Below are positions 9,401-19,500 of a stretch of 37,505 nt of DNA, one piece after another; the stretch's first letter is position 1; each line of letters opens with the position of its first letter. The DNA is from Heterotrichella gracilis. Lineage: Eukaryota; Sar; Xanthophyceae; Tribonematales; Xanthonemataceae. The translations under genes and the position numbers were made by a program. The notes beneath the pieces were generated by a model. That model was not told the origin of the DNA. It saw only the letters and a program-made list of their open reading frames with translations, and did no database searches. The stretch covers positions 1 through 37,505 of the forward strand of contig JAULBX010027418.1 of the NCBI GenBank assembly GCA_032358255.1. The letters run 5' to 3'.

Positions 9401-12083
9401 GGGTTTTGATAGAATAACATAATAATGATGAAAAGCCACCCACTAAGGCGTCCTGATTCCGTCCCCTTTCGCTTTCCACAGTATCAACCTTCCCCAGCGA
9501 ACCAATCGAGGAGCTAGATTGGAACATCAGGACTGAAGAAATCCAGTTCTGCATGAACCCAGACAACTCCTACTGGCTGCTGGGTAACGGGGCGTTTGGC
9601 AAGGTAGGGCTCGCAGGGAAACCCTAAACCCTACATCCTAAAACCCTAGATATGAAGGTTGACATGAGTGGGGTCTGCATGGGCTTGGACAATTCGTATT
9701 GGCCTGCTGGGTGTATGCTGGGACGTCTGGCAAGATAGGGTGGACCTGTACCAGACAGAGAACCCTGCTTGAACCCAAAGCCCTATTCTACACCCTGCTG
9801 AAAACCCTTGAAACCATACCCAAAACACCCCCACGGATGTACAAGGCCATTTGGAAGGGCGGCATGTACGTGGCGGTCAAGGTCTTTCCCACACAGGACC
9901 TGTACCAGACAGCAAACCCTACCATTAACCCTACATAGACCCCAAAACCCCACCTTTCACAACCCTGCATTCTTCAAACCCCCGGAAACCTCTGAACCCT
10001 ACCTGAACCCTTTTGCAGGTATACAAGGCCATCTGGAAGGGCGGCATGTACGTGGCGGTGAAGGTGTTCCCCACACAGGACCTGTACCAAACAGAGAAGG
10101 GCAGGTCGCTCCTCCTCAAGGAGGTCACGATACTCAAATCGTGTCGGTCGCCCTACATCGTGCAGTTTTTGGGCGCCTGCATCCAGCCCGATACCATCAT
10201 GATCCTTACAGAGCTGATGGGTGGGGGCAGCCTGCAGACCGCCATCGGGAGGGGGATCGTCAACTGGTACAACAGGTGCGGTTTTGGAGTTTTTGGTAGG
10301 GTTTTGTGGCGGGGTTTTGTGAATGGGTACAGCAAGCTGGGTTTTTTGGTCATGGGGTCGCTGTATTGGCGCTAGCCGTGTGGCGGTGCCCAGGCTTGTG
10401 GTTTACCATGTGTGAGAACCCTAAACCACAAACCCTGCCCATTGCCGGGCGGCCTTGAGGATATATTGCTTATGTTATGGGTTATCTCCCGGCTTCATGG
10501 TACCCCTCCACTGGACACCAAACCCTAACCTAGATTCTATACTTCCCAGGGGTGCGGGCATCGCGCTTGACATCGCGCAGGGCATCCACTACCTGCATGA
10601 ACGCAACGTGCTGCACCTGGACATCAAGTCAGCTAATATCCTGCTGACTGAGACTGGTGGGGCAAAGGTGCGTGACAACCATGAACCCTAAACCCTTTGT
10701 TTGCCCCTCGTAAAACCCTGCAGCTGGGGACCCTAAGGGTTTGCGATCGTGCACCTGTGACGAGTGGATGACTGTACGCGTGCCAGCGACACCGTCCTGT
10801 GGGGGTTTGGTGCTGGGCGGGGGAAAGTGTGTTGCCTCACAGCTGTGTGAGCCTTGTGCGGCTCACACGACCCTGCGTAATACGCCCTTTAGGGTGGCGC
10901 ATACCACCCAGCCCCCCTGTGTGGCCAACACAAACCCAATGGTCACAATGCCTAACAAGAAACCCTTGTTGTAGGTTGCTGACGTGGGCATGGCGCACAT
11001 CATCCAGTGTACCTGTGTTGCCAGCATCCCCGGGAACCCTAATGGAAACCCTGTCAGAACCTGTCAGAAACCCTAACCCGACTCAAAAACCCTCGTTGCA
11101 GGTTGCTGACGTGGGCATGGCGCACATCATCCAGTCCACCTATGCGCACGAGGGGTCTGTGGAGATGAAAGGCACGCTGGCATGGATGGCACCGGAGGTC
11201 ATCCTAGGTGCGCACTGACCCTCTAGGGTTTTGAACCAGGGTGTTGGGGTGCGCAGAAACAGTACATGCAGGCAGGGTCCCATCCTGCAACATCTGCCAC
11301 TGGCTGTTTCTGTAGGGTGTTGCAACTTGCGAGCTAGGGTTTTCAACGACCAAGGCTGGTGTGTGCAGCTTTAGCAAATTTGGGGTGCCACATTAGGGTT
11401 TCTTTGTGGTATCTCTAGGGTTGCCCTTACACTTTCCCTCCCCTTTCAGGCCCCAAGGTGAGCACCAAGGCTGACGTGTACAGCTTCGGGGTGCTGCTGT
11501 GGGAGATTGTGACGGGGGAGCGACCACTCAGGCACTCCAGACGCGTGCTCAAGTAAGGAAAAACCCTGCACCAAACCCTGCGAAAACCCTCGCTCTAAAT
11601 AACTCTGCCGTAGGCGCGCGTGGGTTCCTAGGCGAGGGGTATCTTGAAGTTCCCCTGATAATGGCGTGGCTTGCATGCCATTACCCCAATCGTGACCCAG
11701 GCTCCATGTCATTACCCCAATCATGACCTAGGCTCCATGTCATTACCCCAATCATGACCGGCTCCATGTCATTACCATTGGAATGTTCCTCTTCTGCGCC
11801 ACCCCCACACTTTACTCCCAGTCCCGCTTGTAAGCAAACCCTGGAATCTCTCTGGATTCAGAAAAGCCTCCAAATGCACATGTATGCGAGAAGCCTGGAT
11901 GTTCATGTCTTGTGCAAACCCTAACGTGTGGTTCTCCCTTTCTGCCCCAGGGTCCCCGAGGATTGCCCCTCCGAGGTCCAAATGCTCATCGATTTGATGA
12001 CCCAGCCGGACCCCGACGCGCGCCCCACAGTACTGGAGACAATTGAGATCCTTCGATGCCTCCAGCCGGTATACCTAGAGTAG
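3450..12083 (+). CDS. Receptor-like kinase with two extracellular FAS1 (fasciclin) domains
   Basis: Exons: 3450-3557, 4822-4996, 5282-5460, 5847-6020, 6451-6625, 7171-7515, 7791-7956, 8321-8519, 8781-9210, 9482-9603, 10019-10275, 10550-10667, 11102-11207, 11450-11552 and 11951-12083. They sum to 2790 nt, or 929 residues, with every junction in phase. Residues 1-36 look like a signal peptide (basic start, then WLLVVHVLVFTIGA). FAS1 domain 1 spans about 37-212 (LVTLLVATNEAI, then IWIVDNVLLP). FAS1 domain 2 spans about 213-385 (AVTSFAFNDAALTPF, then VIYTIMDITFPG). Several N-glycosylation sequons (NAS, NNT, NGT, NFT, NYS, NVT) fit an outside location. A membrane span at about 459-482 is followed by five Arg. 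A Ser/Thr/Pro/Gly-rich linker leads to a kinase domain from about 684: GNGAFGKV loop, VAVK Lys706, HLD801 with Asn806, DVG 819-821, WMAPE848 and DVYSFGVLLWE. It is TKL/RLK-like. Exon 1 is the least certain, resting on signal character and phase. Ligand and substrates are unknown; FAS1 domains usually mediate adhesion or wall contact. Confidence 0.85.
5517..5545 (+). repeat. Echo of receptor-kinase exon 3 end
   Basis: It repeats the region around TACCCGCTCCTGTT from 5428-5450 with substitutions, in a G-rich intron, downstream of the real exon end at 5460. Confidence 0.65.
6141..6224 (+). repeat. Echo of receptor-kinase exon 4 end plus donor and telomere-like word
   Basis: It copies about 5955-6045, including CCCACCTTCAGCTACCAGGC, the donor GTGCGTGG and the AACCCTAAACCCTAG word that follows. 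Internal deletions remove part of the exon (a GACCAG hexamer, for example). The copied block therefore carries both the splice site and its telomere-like tail. Confidence 0.85.
6694..6850 (+). repeat. Two further echoes of receptor-kinase exon 5 end
   Basis: The first (6694-6775) is nearly identical to 6555-6600 over GGGGCTGGCGGTGACCTCC and TTTGCGTTTAATGATGCTGC, then decays. The second (6783-6850) is more diverged but still carries a CACTGGTGAGACA donor like the real one at 6626. The different divergence suggests duplications of different age. Confidence 0.85.
6990..7051 (+). repeat. Near-identical echo of receptor-kinase exon 6 start with its acceptor
   Basis: It has 62 bases with one mismatch to 7171-7232, and is preceded by a usable acceptor (CCTCCCCAG). 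It would be a recent duplication. If the upstream acceptor were used, the retained sequence would run into a poly-C stretch and break the frame, so it is a possible source of mis-splicing. Confidence 0.9.
7697..7735 (+). repeat. Degenerate echo of receptor-kinase exon 7 start
   Basis: It resembles the CTGCATCAACCTGGATAGCT and CCAAGGCCC part of 7805-7835. A weaker trace occurs at 7590-7612, and another after the exon at about 8208-8222. Confidence 0.55.
8129..8208 (+). repeat. 17-bp minisatellite in a receptor-kinase intron
   Basis: The unit GGGCCCAATTTAATGAA is repeated about 4.6 times with one or two substitutions. It is intronic, between exons 7 and 8. Confidence 0.9.
9660..9925 (+). repeat. 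Two facing echoes of the ATP-loop exons in one intron
   Basis: 9660-9741 is a decayed copy of the end of exon 10 (about 9525-9610, the Gly-loop region). 9838-9925 is a close copy of the start of exon 11 (10019-10100; GGCGGCATGTACGTGGCGGT is kept and ACACAGGACCTGTACCA is shared). An extra ACCTGTACCAGACAGAGAA fragment sits at 9744-9764. The intron therefore holds the end of the upstream exon and the start of the downstream one. Confidence 0.85.
10319..10345 (+). repeat. Echo of receptor-kinase exon 11 end and donor region
   Basis: GTGAATGGGTACAGCAAGCT and the GGTTTT run after it mirror the exon end GTCAACTGGTACAACAG and the start of the intron at 10259-10295. Confidence 0.6.
10975..11016 (+). 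repeat. Echo of receptor-kinase exon 13 start with a TAG acceptor
   Basis: GTTGCTGACGTGGGCATGGC continuing to CATCATCCAGT is identical to 11102-11140 and is preceded by TTGTTGTAG, against TCGTTGCAG at the real exon. It copies the DVG-motif exon start and diverges after about 40 bases. Confidence 0.9.
11346..11392 (+). repeat. Decayed echo of receptor-kinase exon 14 start
   Basis: It resembles the ACCAAGGCTGACGTGTACAG and TTCGGGGTGCTG part of 11460-11500, with substitutions and an insertion. No acceptor remains. Confidence 0.65.
11673..11785 (+). repeat. 31-bp minisatellite in the last receptor-kinase intron
   Basis: About three and a half units of CATTACCCCAATCATGACC followed by TAGGCTCCATGT, with small deletions in the last unit. 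It appears non-coding. Confidence 0.85.
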
Positions 12084-12489
12084 GGTTTATCATCGTGCCC
12101 TAGCAGATTCCCTACCAATCCACCCCCCTCTCAGCCACTATTTCATTGGTATGGTTTGGCAAGCCGTGGGTGGCTTTGGAGCATGGGTTGGGGCGTACCC
12201 ACCATTTGATTAATTTAATACCCCCAAGATGCAATTTCAGCGATGATCCCTGGGGTGATTTCAGACCTCGCCAGTGGATGTTATGATTGGAGACAATTCC
12301 TCAGATGATCAGCCAGCAGACGTAATATTTCCCCGTCAGTCAGGTGGAAAAAGCCCACTTGAAGTTTGCTTCCATATCCTTTATAAATCTGTTCTTTTTG
12401 TGGCGGGGCCACTCCCTTCGCCGGAGGCCTTGCCACTGCCCACTTGCATGTGTATTTATAAAGTTTGTGTAGTGTGCAGTTTGGCGCAT

Positions 12490-12494
12490 TGTAA
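12490..12494 (+). terminator. Candidate poly(A) signal of the receptor kinase
   Basis: A TGTAA pentamer, the usual chlorophyte poly(A) signal, lies about 410 bases after the stop codon. The word is short and can occur by chance. Confidence 0.4.
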
Positions 12495-13984
12495 CCCTGT
12501 TTAGAGGTAGCCCTGTTGTCGTGAACACTATGTATGTTTGGGGATTGGGGTGGGGATAGGGATAGGGATAGGGATAGGGGTGCAAAGAGCGCGAATTGTC
12601 CATGCTTTTTTGTTTGTCCAGCCCTAGTCGGCCGTTGCACATTTCCCACTGTGATTCCGGGTGAAAAGGTTGAAACCCTAAACCCTAGTATTGCCTTAGG
12701 CAGTCGACGGGGCGTGCAAGAAAACGCTCCCCACACACTTGCTTGTTGTGTTTCAGAAGCAGCGCTTGAGGGACCTTGCTACCCCTTTGTTTAGGGTGTC
12801 TGGTCAGTCACCGAGTACGGGATGGTACCGCTCACCCTAGCTAGGGGTTTTGCAAGGGAACGCGGTTGCTACCACGTTTGTGGGACACCATTTTGAATTC
12901 AGCATCACTGAGGCATTGCCATTGAATGCACTTGTGCAGCTCCACTCCAGGGGTCCAATAGGGAAGTAATGTTCTGACCACTATCATTGAACAACCAGTG
13001 TTTATTTGATGGCCGTTGCTCCACCATTCTCCACTCCATTTTCAATACTTTGTGCGCCCATTGGCATGAGATTGGCACATGTACACTGCTCATTTCTAGT
13101 TTGGCTATTGTAGATAAGCTGTCAGCGACGTGCAACCTTCAAGAAACCCAAGTTGGCTTGCTGGCACTTTATTGGAATAAAATATTTTCAAATTTGATTC
13201 GGATTCTCAGACTGTAACACTTCTATTACAAGTAATGTTGCGCAATCCAAAGGCTACGTGGCCCACTACGACGGCGTGGCCCAATCGGATTGTACAAGTG
13301 GACCGGTCAGGCCCTCCGAGGCAAGAGCCAATTGGATACAAGTGTAATATCGATATTATTGGCCTTAGTGCAAAGGGGTAGTATTGGGGGTTATAGCTTG
13401 AACGGGGAGGGAATAGTGACATAACTTGTGCATATTGGTCGCCTGGCAAGGATGATTTCCAACCTAAGGGTCCCTAGTAGTTTTCAAGTCCGTGCGGGGC
13501 CTGAGGCTGAGTCTGACCTTTGAATTACATCACTGCAGTTGTCCCTGGAAATTTTAAAGGTGACTGGCCCATGACAGACAGTCAGCACCGGCGGTACAAT
13601 CCATGGTGTTTAGGGTTTAGGGGTCCAGGAGCCACTGGCATATTACGCCAAGTGCCCCGCCTGGCCCAGCCCGCCAGTGGCGTAAGTGGCGGAAGAGTTA
13701 GCCAGCAAGGCACAATACTAATTATAATTCAAGCACATTCACTGATATCATATGTATAATTGCTGAGTGAGTTGAACTAAGGTACACAACCCGACTTCAG
13801 AGTCTCGCCAAAGTGCGCTATTGTACTATGTGGCACGTGGCCAGGCATTAATGCTACTAGCCTAGGTATCCTATCCAAGTTGGTTCTAAAGGGAAAACAG
13901 CAGCGGGAGTTGCAAACACGCGACGCTTGCGATTGCAATTATCTCAGATGGCACTCTTCTACAATACGGAAATTCACTCGACTC

Positions 13985-14320
13985 CAATTTGACTCCACAA
14001 CCACCTGCAGCCGTTTGCCACCGGCTCGCCCCACGCCATAGGGTTTAACCACACACCCTACCAGGCCCCACAGCCCAGCATTGCGCACCGGCCCCCACCG
14101 CCCACCACCCCCTTTGACCAGTAACCGCAGCGCCCACCCTCCGGCGCCCCCAACCACCTCCGCGCCCCCAACCACCGCCGGCACCGGCTCCTCAGTGCAA
14201 AGGGAGGGTGAGCTCAGCGACATACAGCGCGCCACGTCAGCGCCCCTGGCTGTTGTACGACTCTTCGAACATCGGGACGCTGCAACAGAGCAATGGGGAA
14301 TCAGGTGGAAACGCACATGG
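13985..14320 (+). pseudogene. Possible decayed proline-rich coding relic
   Basis: Three successive reading frames look protein-like, each in a different frame: first HTPYQAPQPSIAHRPPPPTT, then SAHPPAPPTTSAPPTTAG, then PRQRPWLLYDSSNIGTLQQ, followed by a possible GTGGAA donor. This looks like a coding stretch with two frameshifts, but low-complexity GC-rich DNA can imitate it. I do not recognise a family. Confidence 0.25.
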
Positions 14321-14758
14321 CTGCGGTGGGCTTAGGCAATTGGCAAGGCTGCCTCACTGTTTAGGTTTTAGAGTTTTAGGGTGTAGGATGTAGGGTGTAG
14401 GCATGCAAGGTTGCCTGACATATCTTAGAGGTGTGCACTTCCTAAGAGGTGTGCACGCATGCGCATGAGATGTTGAAGGCTGACTGGTCATGACCAACCA
14501 AAAGCTTCACATAAAAGGTGTAGGTACAACACGGCAAAACCTGTGCGCTCTTGCAAATTAGTCAAAACACAGCCAGGTGACGGCGTGGAACGCCTTCAGT
14601 TTAAACAATTGTTTGTTATTTTGTTTGTAGGTACAGCAAGCGTCGTTGGCGCGAAAGGAATAAATGTCTTGCTGACCTCCATATGCGTAGCTATTCACTT
14701 GTACTTATTTATTTACTTATATTGCCTTGCTGGCCTCACCTCCATGAGCGCCTCAGGC

Positions 14759-15880
14759 CTACACCTCCCGAGCCAGCTGGTCTGCTTTGGACCTCCCCTC
14801 CTGAAGCTTTTCCAGCTTCTCTTCCAGCTCCGTGAGTTTCTCCGACCTGCTTTCCTGGTAAATAAATGAATGAATAAGTAAGTACCCTCCTTATCTCAAG
14901 TATGAGGGCGTTGGTTGAGGAAGAGACAGAGTGAGAGACATCCAGCCTCGGAGCTGGTCATTCCCTCATCTGCCATGATGACACAAGGGAGTTGCGAAGG
15001 CAGATACAAGGGCTCAACACAGGTTCGCCAAAGCAGTGGTGTTGCGTATACGCGTCATGACTTTATCAGCTGCACCTTCTGTTTAGGGTTTAGAGTTTTA
15101 GGGTTTATCACCTGCACCGTTGGGCCAATAACAACTCACCTCTGTGCTCTGGAGCATCTGAAGCTCGGCATCGGTCTTGCCCATGAAATACCCAAAGGTG
15201 AATGCGATCACCATTGCAGCCAGGACAAACACTTGGAGCCCCAGGTTGTTGTTTAAGAACTTCAAAAAGGAGTTTGGTGGCGGGTCATCGTCCATGACTT
15301 TGTTTGAACCCCCCTGAGCCCTTGGGGCCACAACCGCCACCTTCCTGCGTACACAAGAAGCAAGTGGGGAATACGCATGCGCCAATCAATAAAATAATAA
15401 ATAAGTGGGGGAAGACGCAGACTTTGCAGTGTTTTGTGAAACAGAGTTCGCAGCAACAGCCACCGCAACAGCAGGGAAAGTGCGACAGGGAATAGCGAGA
15501 CTGCATGCAATGTGCCCACCAAATACCATGCAACCCTAACCAAAACCCTAGGAAGCCCACCATGCATGCACACGGACTGCGAGACACCAAGAGAAGAGGG
15601 CGCACCGACACCAACTCAAAGTTTCATATTCAAGCCAGCTTTCTCACGAACGTCCACCTGGTTCAAAGGACCAGCGTATGCTCTTGCATAGAGCCACATA
15701 CCTGCGAGTGCGGCAGCTGGAGGTACGGAGGCTCTGGAGTGGGCCAGCCCCAGGCCTGGACGGGGTTAGCAGGGCACACCTGGAGGAGGTGTAGGCTACT
15801 GAGCTGGTTGAAAGCCGTGGGTACATCGAGCCCCGTTTCTCCCTGAACCTGCAGGGATTAGAACGACCGTGGGCTGCCAT
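14759..15880 (-). CDS. Small predicted plastid protein: transit peptide, one membrane span, C-terminal coiled coil; function unknown
   Basis: Three exons on the minus strand: 15880-15702, 15344-15140 and 14854-14759, joined by GT-AG introns with matching phase (2 then 0), ending in TAG. Starting at the first ATG (15880) the product has 159 residues. A second ATG at 15826 gives 141 residues beginning MYPRLSTSSVAYTSSR, a very typical Ser/Arg-rich plastid transit peptide, and may be the true start. The middle exon codes a soluble segment (KVMDDDPPPNSFLKFL) and a hydrophobic span FVLAAMVIAFTFGYFMG. The last exon codes ESRSEKLTELEEKLEKLQEG, a Lys/Glu heptad coiled coil. The agreement of three exons in phase makes this a real gene. 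I do not recognise the family; a membrane-anchored plastid (thylakoid or envelope) factor is an inference only. Confidence 0.7.
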
Positions 15881-16404
15881 GCCAAATGGCAACCTAGGCC
15901 AAGCATGCATTGCATGGGTTGTGGAAATAACAAGGTACGGGCCCGTACAAGCTTCGCCCAGAGTGCAAGGGTTTGAGGAGATTCCACGAGTGAGACTGGG
16001 CAGCACATTCCCATGCGTGTGTGTTCGTTTACCTTGCGTGGGGACAGTGGTTGACGTTTGTGGTTTGGCGCTGCAGGCTAACAACGGTTCGAACGGTCAC
16101 CTTAATTAACCTTATAAGCTTCAGGTAGTGGTCAGCCAGGTGGAGCTCATACAACGATGCACGAGAGTCCTCGGATATCCTCAGAACGTCGTCTTGCTTC
16201 AGTTGTTGTCTTTCATTACCTCACACACGATCGCATGCACATCGGATTTCTATCCACTAATCCCATGTGGACTGCTCAGTGGAATACCCTTCGGAAGGGT
16301 TTATCGTCTCAGTCTAATGTTTTACTCGTGCACTCTTAGAATAGAAAAGCAGTTCAGCAGTTTGCCACTGCATGCAAACTTTTGAAAGCTGCTGTATCCC
16401 TTGC

Positions 16405-16566
16405 AGACCACCAAGTAGGGGCTGTCCACCACCGCAAACCCTGTCGTAGGGTCTGACCGTCTAATCCATCAGGTACTAGCTGTCCCGCACCGCAAACCCT
16501 TTTTGGGGTGCAAGAAAACTGCGGGCTCAATCCACCAGGTAGGGGCTGTCCAGCACCGCAAACCCT
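16405..16566 (-). repeat. Three tandem echoes of the GSH2 C-terminal codons and stop, in its 3' flank
   Basis: Units at about 16527-16566, 16461-16500 and 16407-16442 repeat the end of the real coding sequence (16593-16636), with a spacing of about 66 bases. On the minus strand the nearest unit still reads FAVLDSPYLVD followed by a stop. The second has an internal stop and the third is diverged. Each unit begins with a CAGGGTTTGCGG-like word that offers an AG. Confidence 0.9.
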
Positions 16567-16592
16567 GTCTTAGGGTGGAAGAAGTCCCAGGC

Positions 16593-19500
16593 TCAATCCA
16601 CTAGGTATGGGCTGTCCAGCACCGCAAACCCCGCCGCCACCCCCCCCTCGTCGCTCTCCAGCGCCTTGGTGCGCACCAGGTGCCCCACACAGGCGTTGGT
16701 CAGGACCTCCTCGCCCACCCGCAGGTAGGTGCCGTAGATCCCCAGCTCCTGTAGGGTTTCGGTCTGGGTGGCGGAACCCTTGCGGACCATGATGGCCCTG
16801 CGGGGTGCGGGTGGGTGGGGGGTGAGGGGCGGGGTGAGGGGAGGGGAGGGTGTGTGTGTGTGGTGGTAGGGTGGTAGCGCATGCTGGCAATGGTGAATTG
16901 GGGTATGGTGGGTGGTGGAATGGGTTTTCCCTGCTTGGGTGACTAGCCCCACGTACAGGATGGTGGGTGGCTGCATGCGCTACATCAAGATGCATGCCGC
17001 CAAATCCCTAAACCCTGCCCCAAACCCTCCCAAAACCCTAAACCCGAACCCCACGTACAAGTTGGTGGGGGGCTGCATGCCCTGCAACAAAACGTAGGTC
17101 ACCCAAACCCTAAACCCTAGGCCCACGTACAGGTTGCTGGTCGGCTGGATGCGCTGCATCAAGATGCATGCCGCCAAAACCCAAAACCCTGCCCCAAACC
17201 CTCCCAAAACCCTAAACCCTAGGCGCACGTACAGGTTGGTGGGCGGCTGGATCCGCTGCATCAAAATGTAGGCCGCCAGGCCCCCCCCGCCCCCCTCCAA
17301 TTTGGCCCTCAGCGCCTCTCCATACAGGTTGTTGCCCCCCCCCTCCCGCTGGGGTTTCAGCACGTAGCGCTCGGGATGCAAAATTGCGTCGGCGATCACC
17401 GAGGAGGTCCCGGGTTCGTCCCTGTCCTCCAGGCTCCACAGGCCTGCGCAGGGGGTTAGGGTTCAAACAGGTGTGGGGTTTTCGGCCCAGAACAGGATCC
17501 TCCTCTTATGATGTCCTAGACGACAATGCGGTAATTTGGGTAATTTTGAAACATAAGCCAGCGCCAGTGTTCAGGGTTTGGGATTTGAAAAACTAGCGCA
17601 TAGCGTTCCCACCTGCAAAGGTGGCCCGCACCGCCGCCACCTCCTCTTCATTAGCCAAAAACCGCTCCACAACCCCCGGCCGCGCCAAGTCCTGCTGCAC
17701 CCTTTTGGCCCCCGCCAGTTGGTACCCCACCGAGGGACATTTGGACGCATCTGAGCACTCCAGCAGGGTGCGCCCCTCCCACTCGACCCTAGTAGGGTAA
17801 TCCGTCGGGGTGTAGCCGGCACGCAGGTAGACCACGGCGACCGGGCGACCTGCGTAAAGTTTAGGATAGGGTTTTGATGTGGGGTTTTGGAGGGTATTGG
17901 AGGGTTTCAGGGTAGGGTAATCCTGTTGAGTGTAGGCCATCGGGCAACCTGCGGAGGGTATTGGAGCAGGGGTGAAGGTTTTGGAAATGGGCAAATGTCA
18001 CCTACATGGGAAGTACACTGAGCATGTGTATGAAAACAACGCTCACTACAGTGAAGTGCTTTGTTGGAAAACTGTGCACAAGTGTGGTGGACGCCAGGTG
18101 CCAACTTGCAAGGCCTTCAAAACCCCTTGACAGTTTTCGGGGACCCTAGCAAAGGATAAGAGTAGTACAAGCAGATTACCCCAGCTAAGGGTTGCAGTTT
18201 TGACCAGCGTGCCCTGGATGGTCAGGCAGTCCCCATCCAGCTCCGCCTCGTTGGCAACCTCCGCTAGGGTTGTCTGTAGGGTTTAGGGTTTCACGAAGGA
18301 CCCTAGCCTAGGGTTTGTTACATTCACCACCGTACCCTGGAAGGTCAGGCGGCAGTCCCCATCCAGCTCCGCCTCGTTGGCAACCTCCGCTAGGGTTTTC
18401 CGTAGGGTCCTCACGCCGTGCTGCTCCCACAGGGTGGTTTGGAGCCACTGCAAGGGGGGAGCGATAGGGATCAGGGTCCAGGGGGGAGAGGAGATCCATC
18501 ATGTGGGGTTCCGCATGCAGCAATGGAGCGGGGTTTGAGCTTTATTTCAGTTTTGATAAACCCAGCATATGCAAGACCTTAATTGGCCGTGCGGGTCGGG
18601 CACTTGTCCAGGATCCAAGCCAGTGCCCCCACTGGGTGCTTATGAATCGCATGCGGTCCTCTCCTGAGGCGGCAACCACCAGAAACACAGCCACACATCC
18701 CACACAGGCCCCACCCACCCTCCTCAACGCCCCGACACACCACCTCCACCACCACCCCACCACCCCACCTGTTGATCATACGAGTTCCTCTCCCCCGGTT
18801 GCACCACCATCAGCACAGCCGCACCCCCCACACCATACGCCGCCACCGCAGCCGCCAGCGCCCCTGCAATGCCCTCTGTTGCGCCATTGGGCGGCAGGCG
18901 CTGCGGATCCACCACCCCCCGGGGTTGGCGTGAGGCCATGTAGGCGTGCAGGTGGGTGGTGATGGTGCTCAGGCAACCAAAGGAGGAGGCGATGGTGTTG
19001 AGCTCAACCTGCGGTAGGGTTTCTCGCGGATTAAAGAAGGGTTTTGAGAGTGGAGAAAGGTTTTTTCAGTGCCTAGGCAGGTGCAGGTAATGGTGTTTGC
19101 AGGATGGTTTTGGGACCTATGGTACGTTTTTTGCTGGTAATGGTGGGGTAATGGAGTTTGGAGGTGGGGGTTTTGGTGGTGACAGAGGGGAGTCCCAGTG
19201 CTCAGGCAGCCAAGGGAGGTGATATTGACCCAACCATAGATAGGGTTTAGAGAGTCGCGAGGTAGGCAGTTGCAGTAGTGAGGCCTCGCTGGCGCGAGTG
19301 CACCCCTTCTCAAGGGGGCATAAGTAATGCCGCGAAACCAATCTGACCCTAAACCCTAGGCGTGTCCATCCCCAGGCGCCTCCACTTGCCCTAACTAACC
19401 CCGGGGATGCACCATCTGCCCCTCAGTCCAAACATTTTTTTAATGAGGACCAAGTGCGGACACCTTGACCACAGTGCAAGTCCGCCCTGCACCCACCACC

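Larger units (their letters stand above)
12084..14758. other. 3' flank of the receptor kinase and convergent intergenic region
   Basis: There is no supported gene. The first ~400 bases are probably the kinase 3' untranslated region. A (GGGATA)4 tract lies at 12553-12580. 13985-14320 is a Pro/Ser/Thr-coding-like stretch with frame breaks, listed separately. TTTAGG-type words occur at 13610 and 14360-14400. The kinase gene and the small gene that ends at 14759 point towards each other across this region. Confidence 0.55.

Noticed and set aside
16088..16105. GGTTCGAACGGTCACC resembling a tRNA T-arm
   Set aside because: No cloverleaf, anticodon arm or matching acceptor stem could be built around it.
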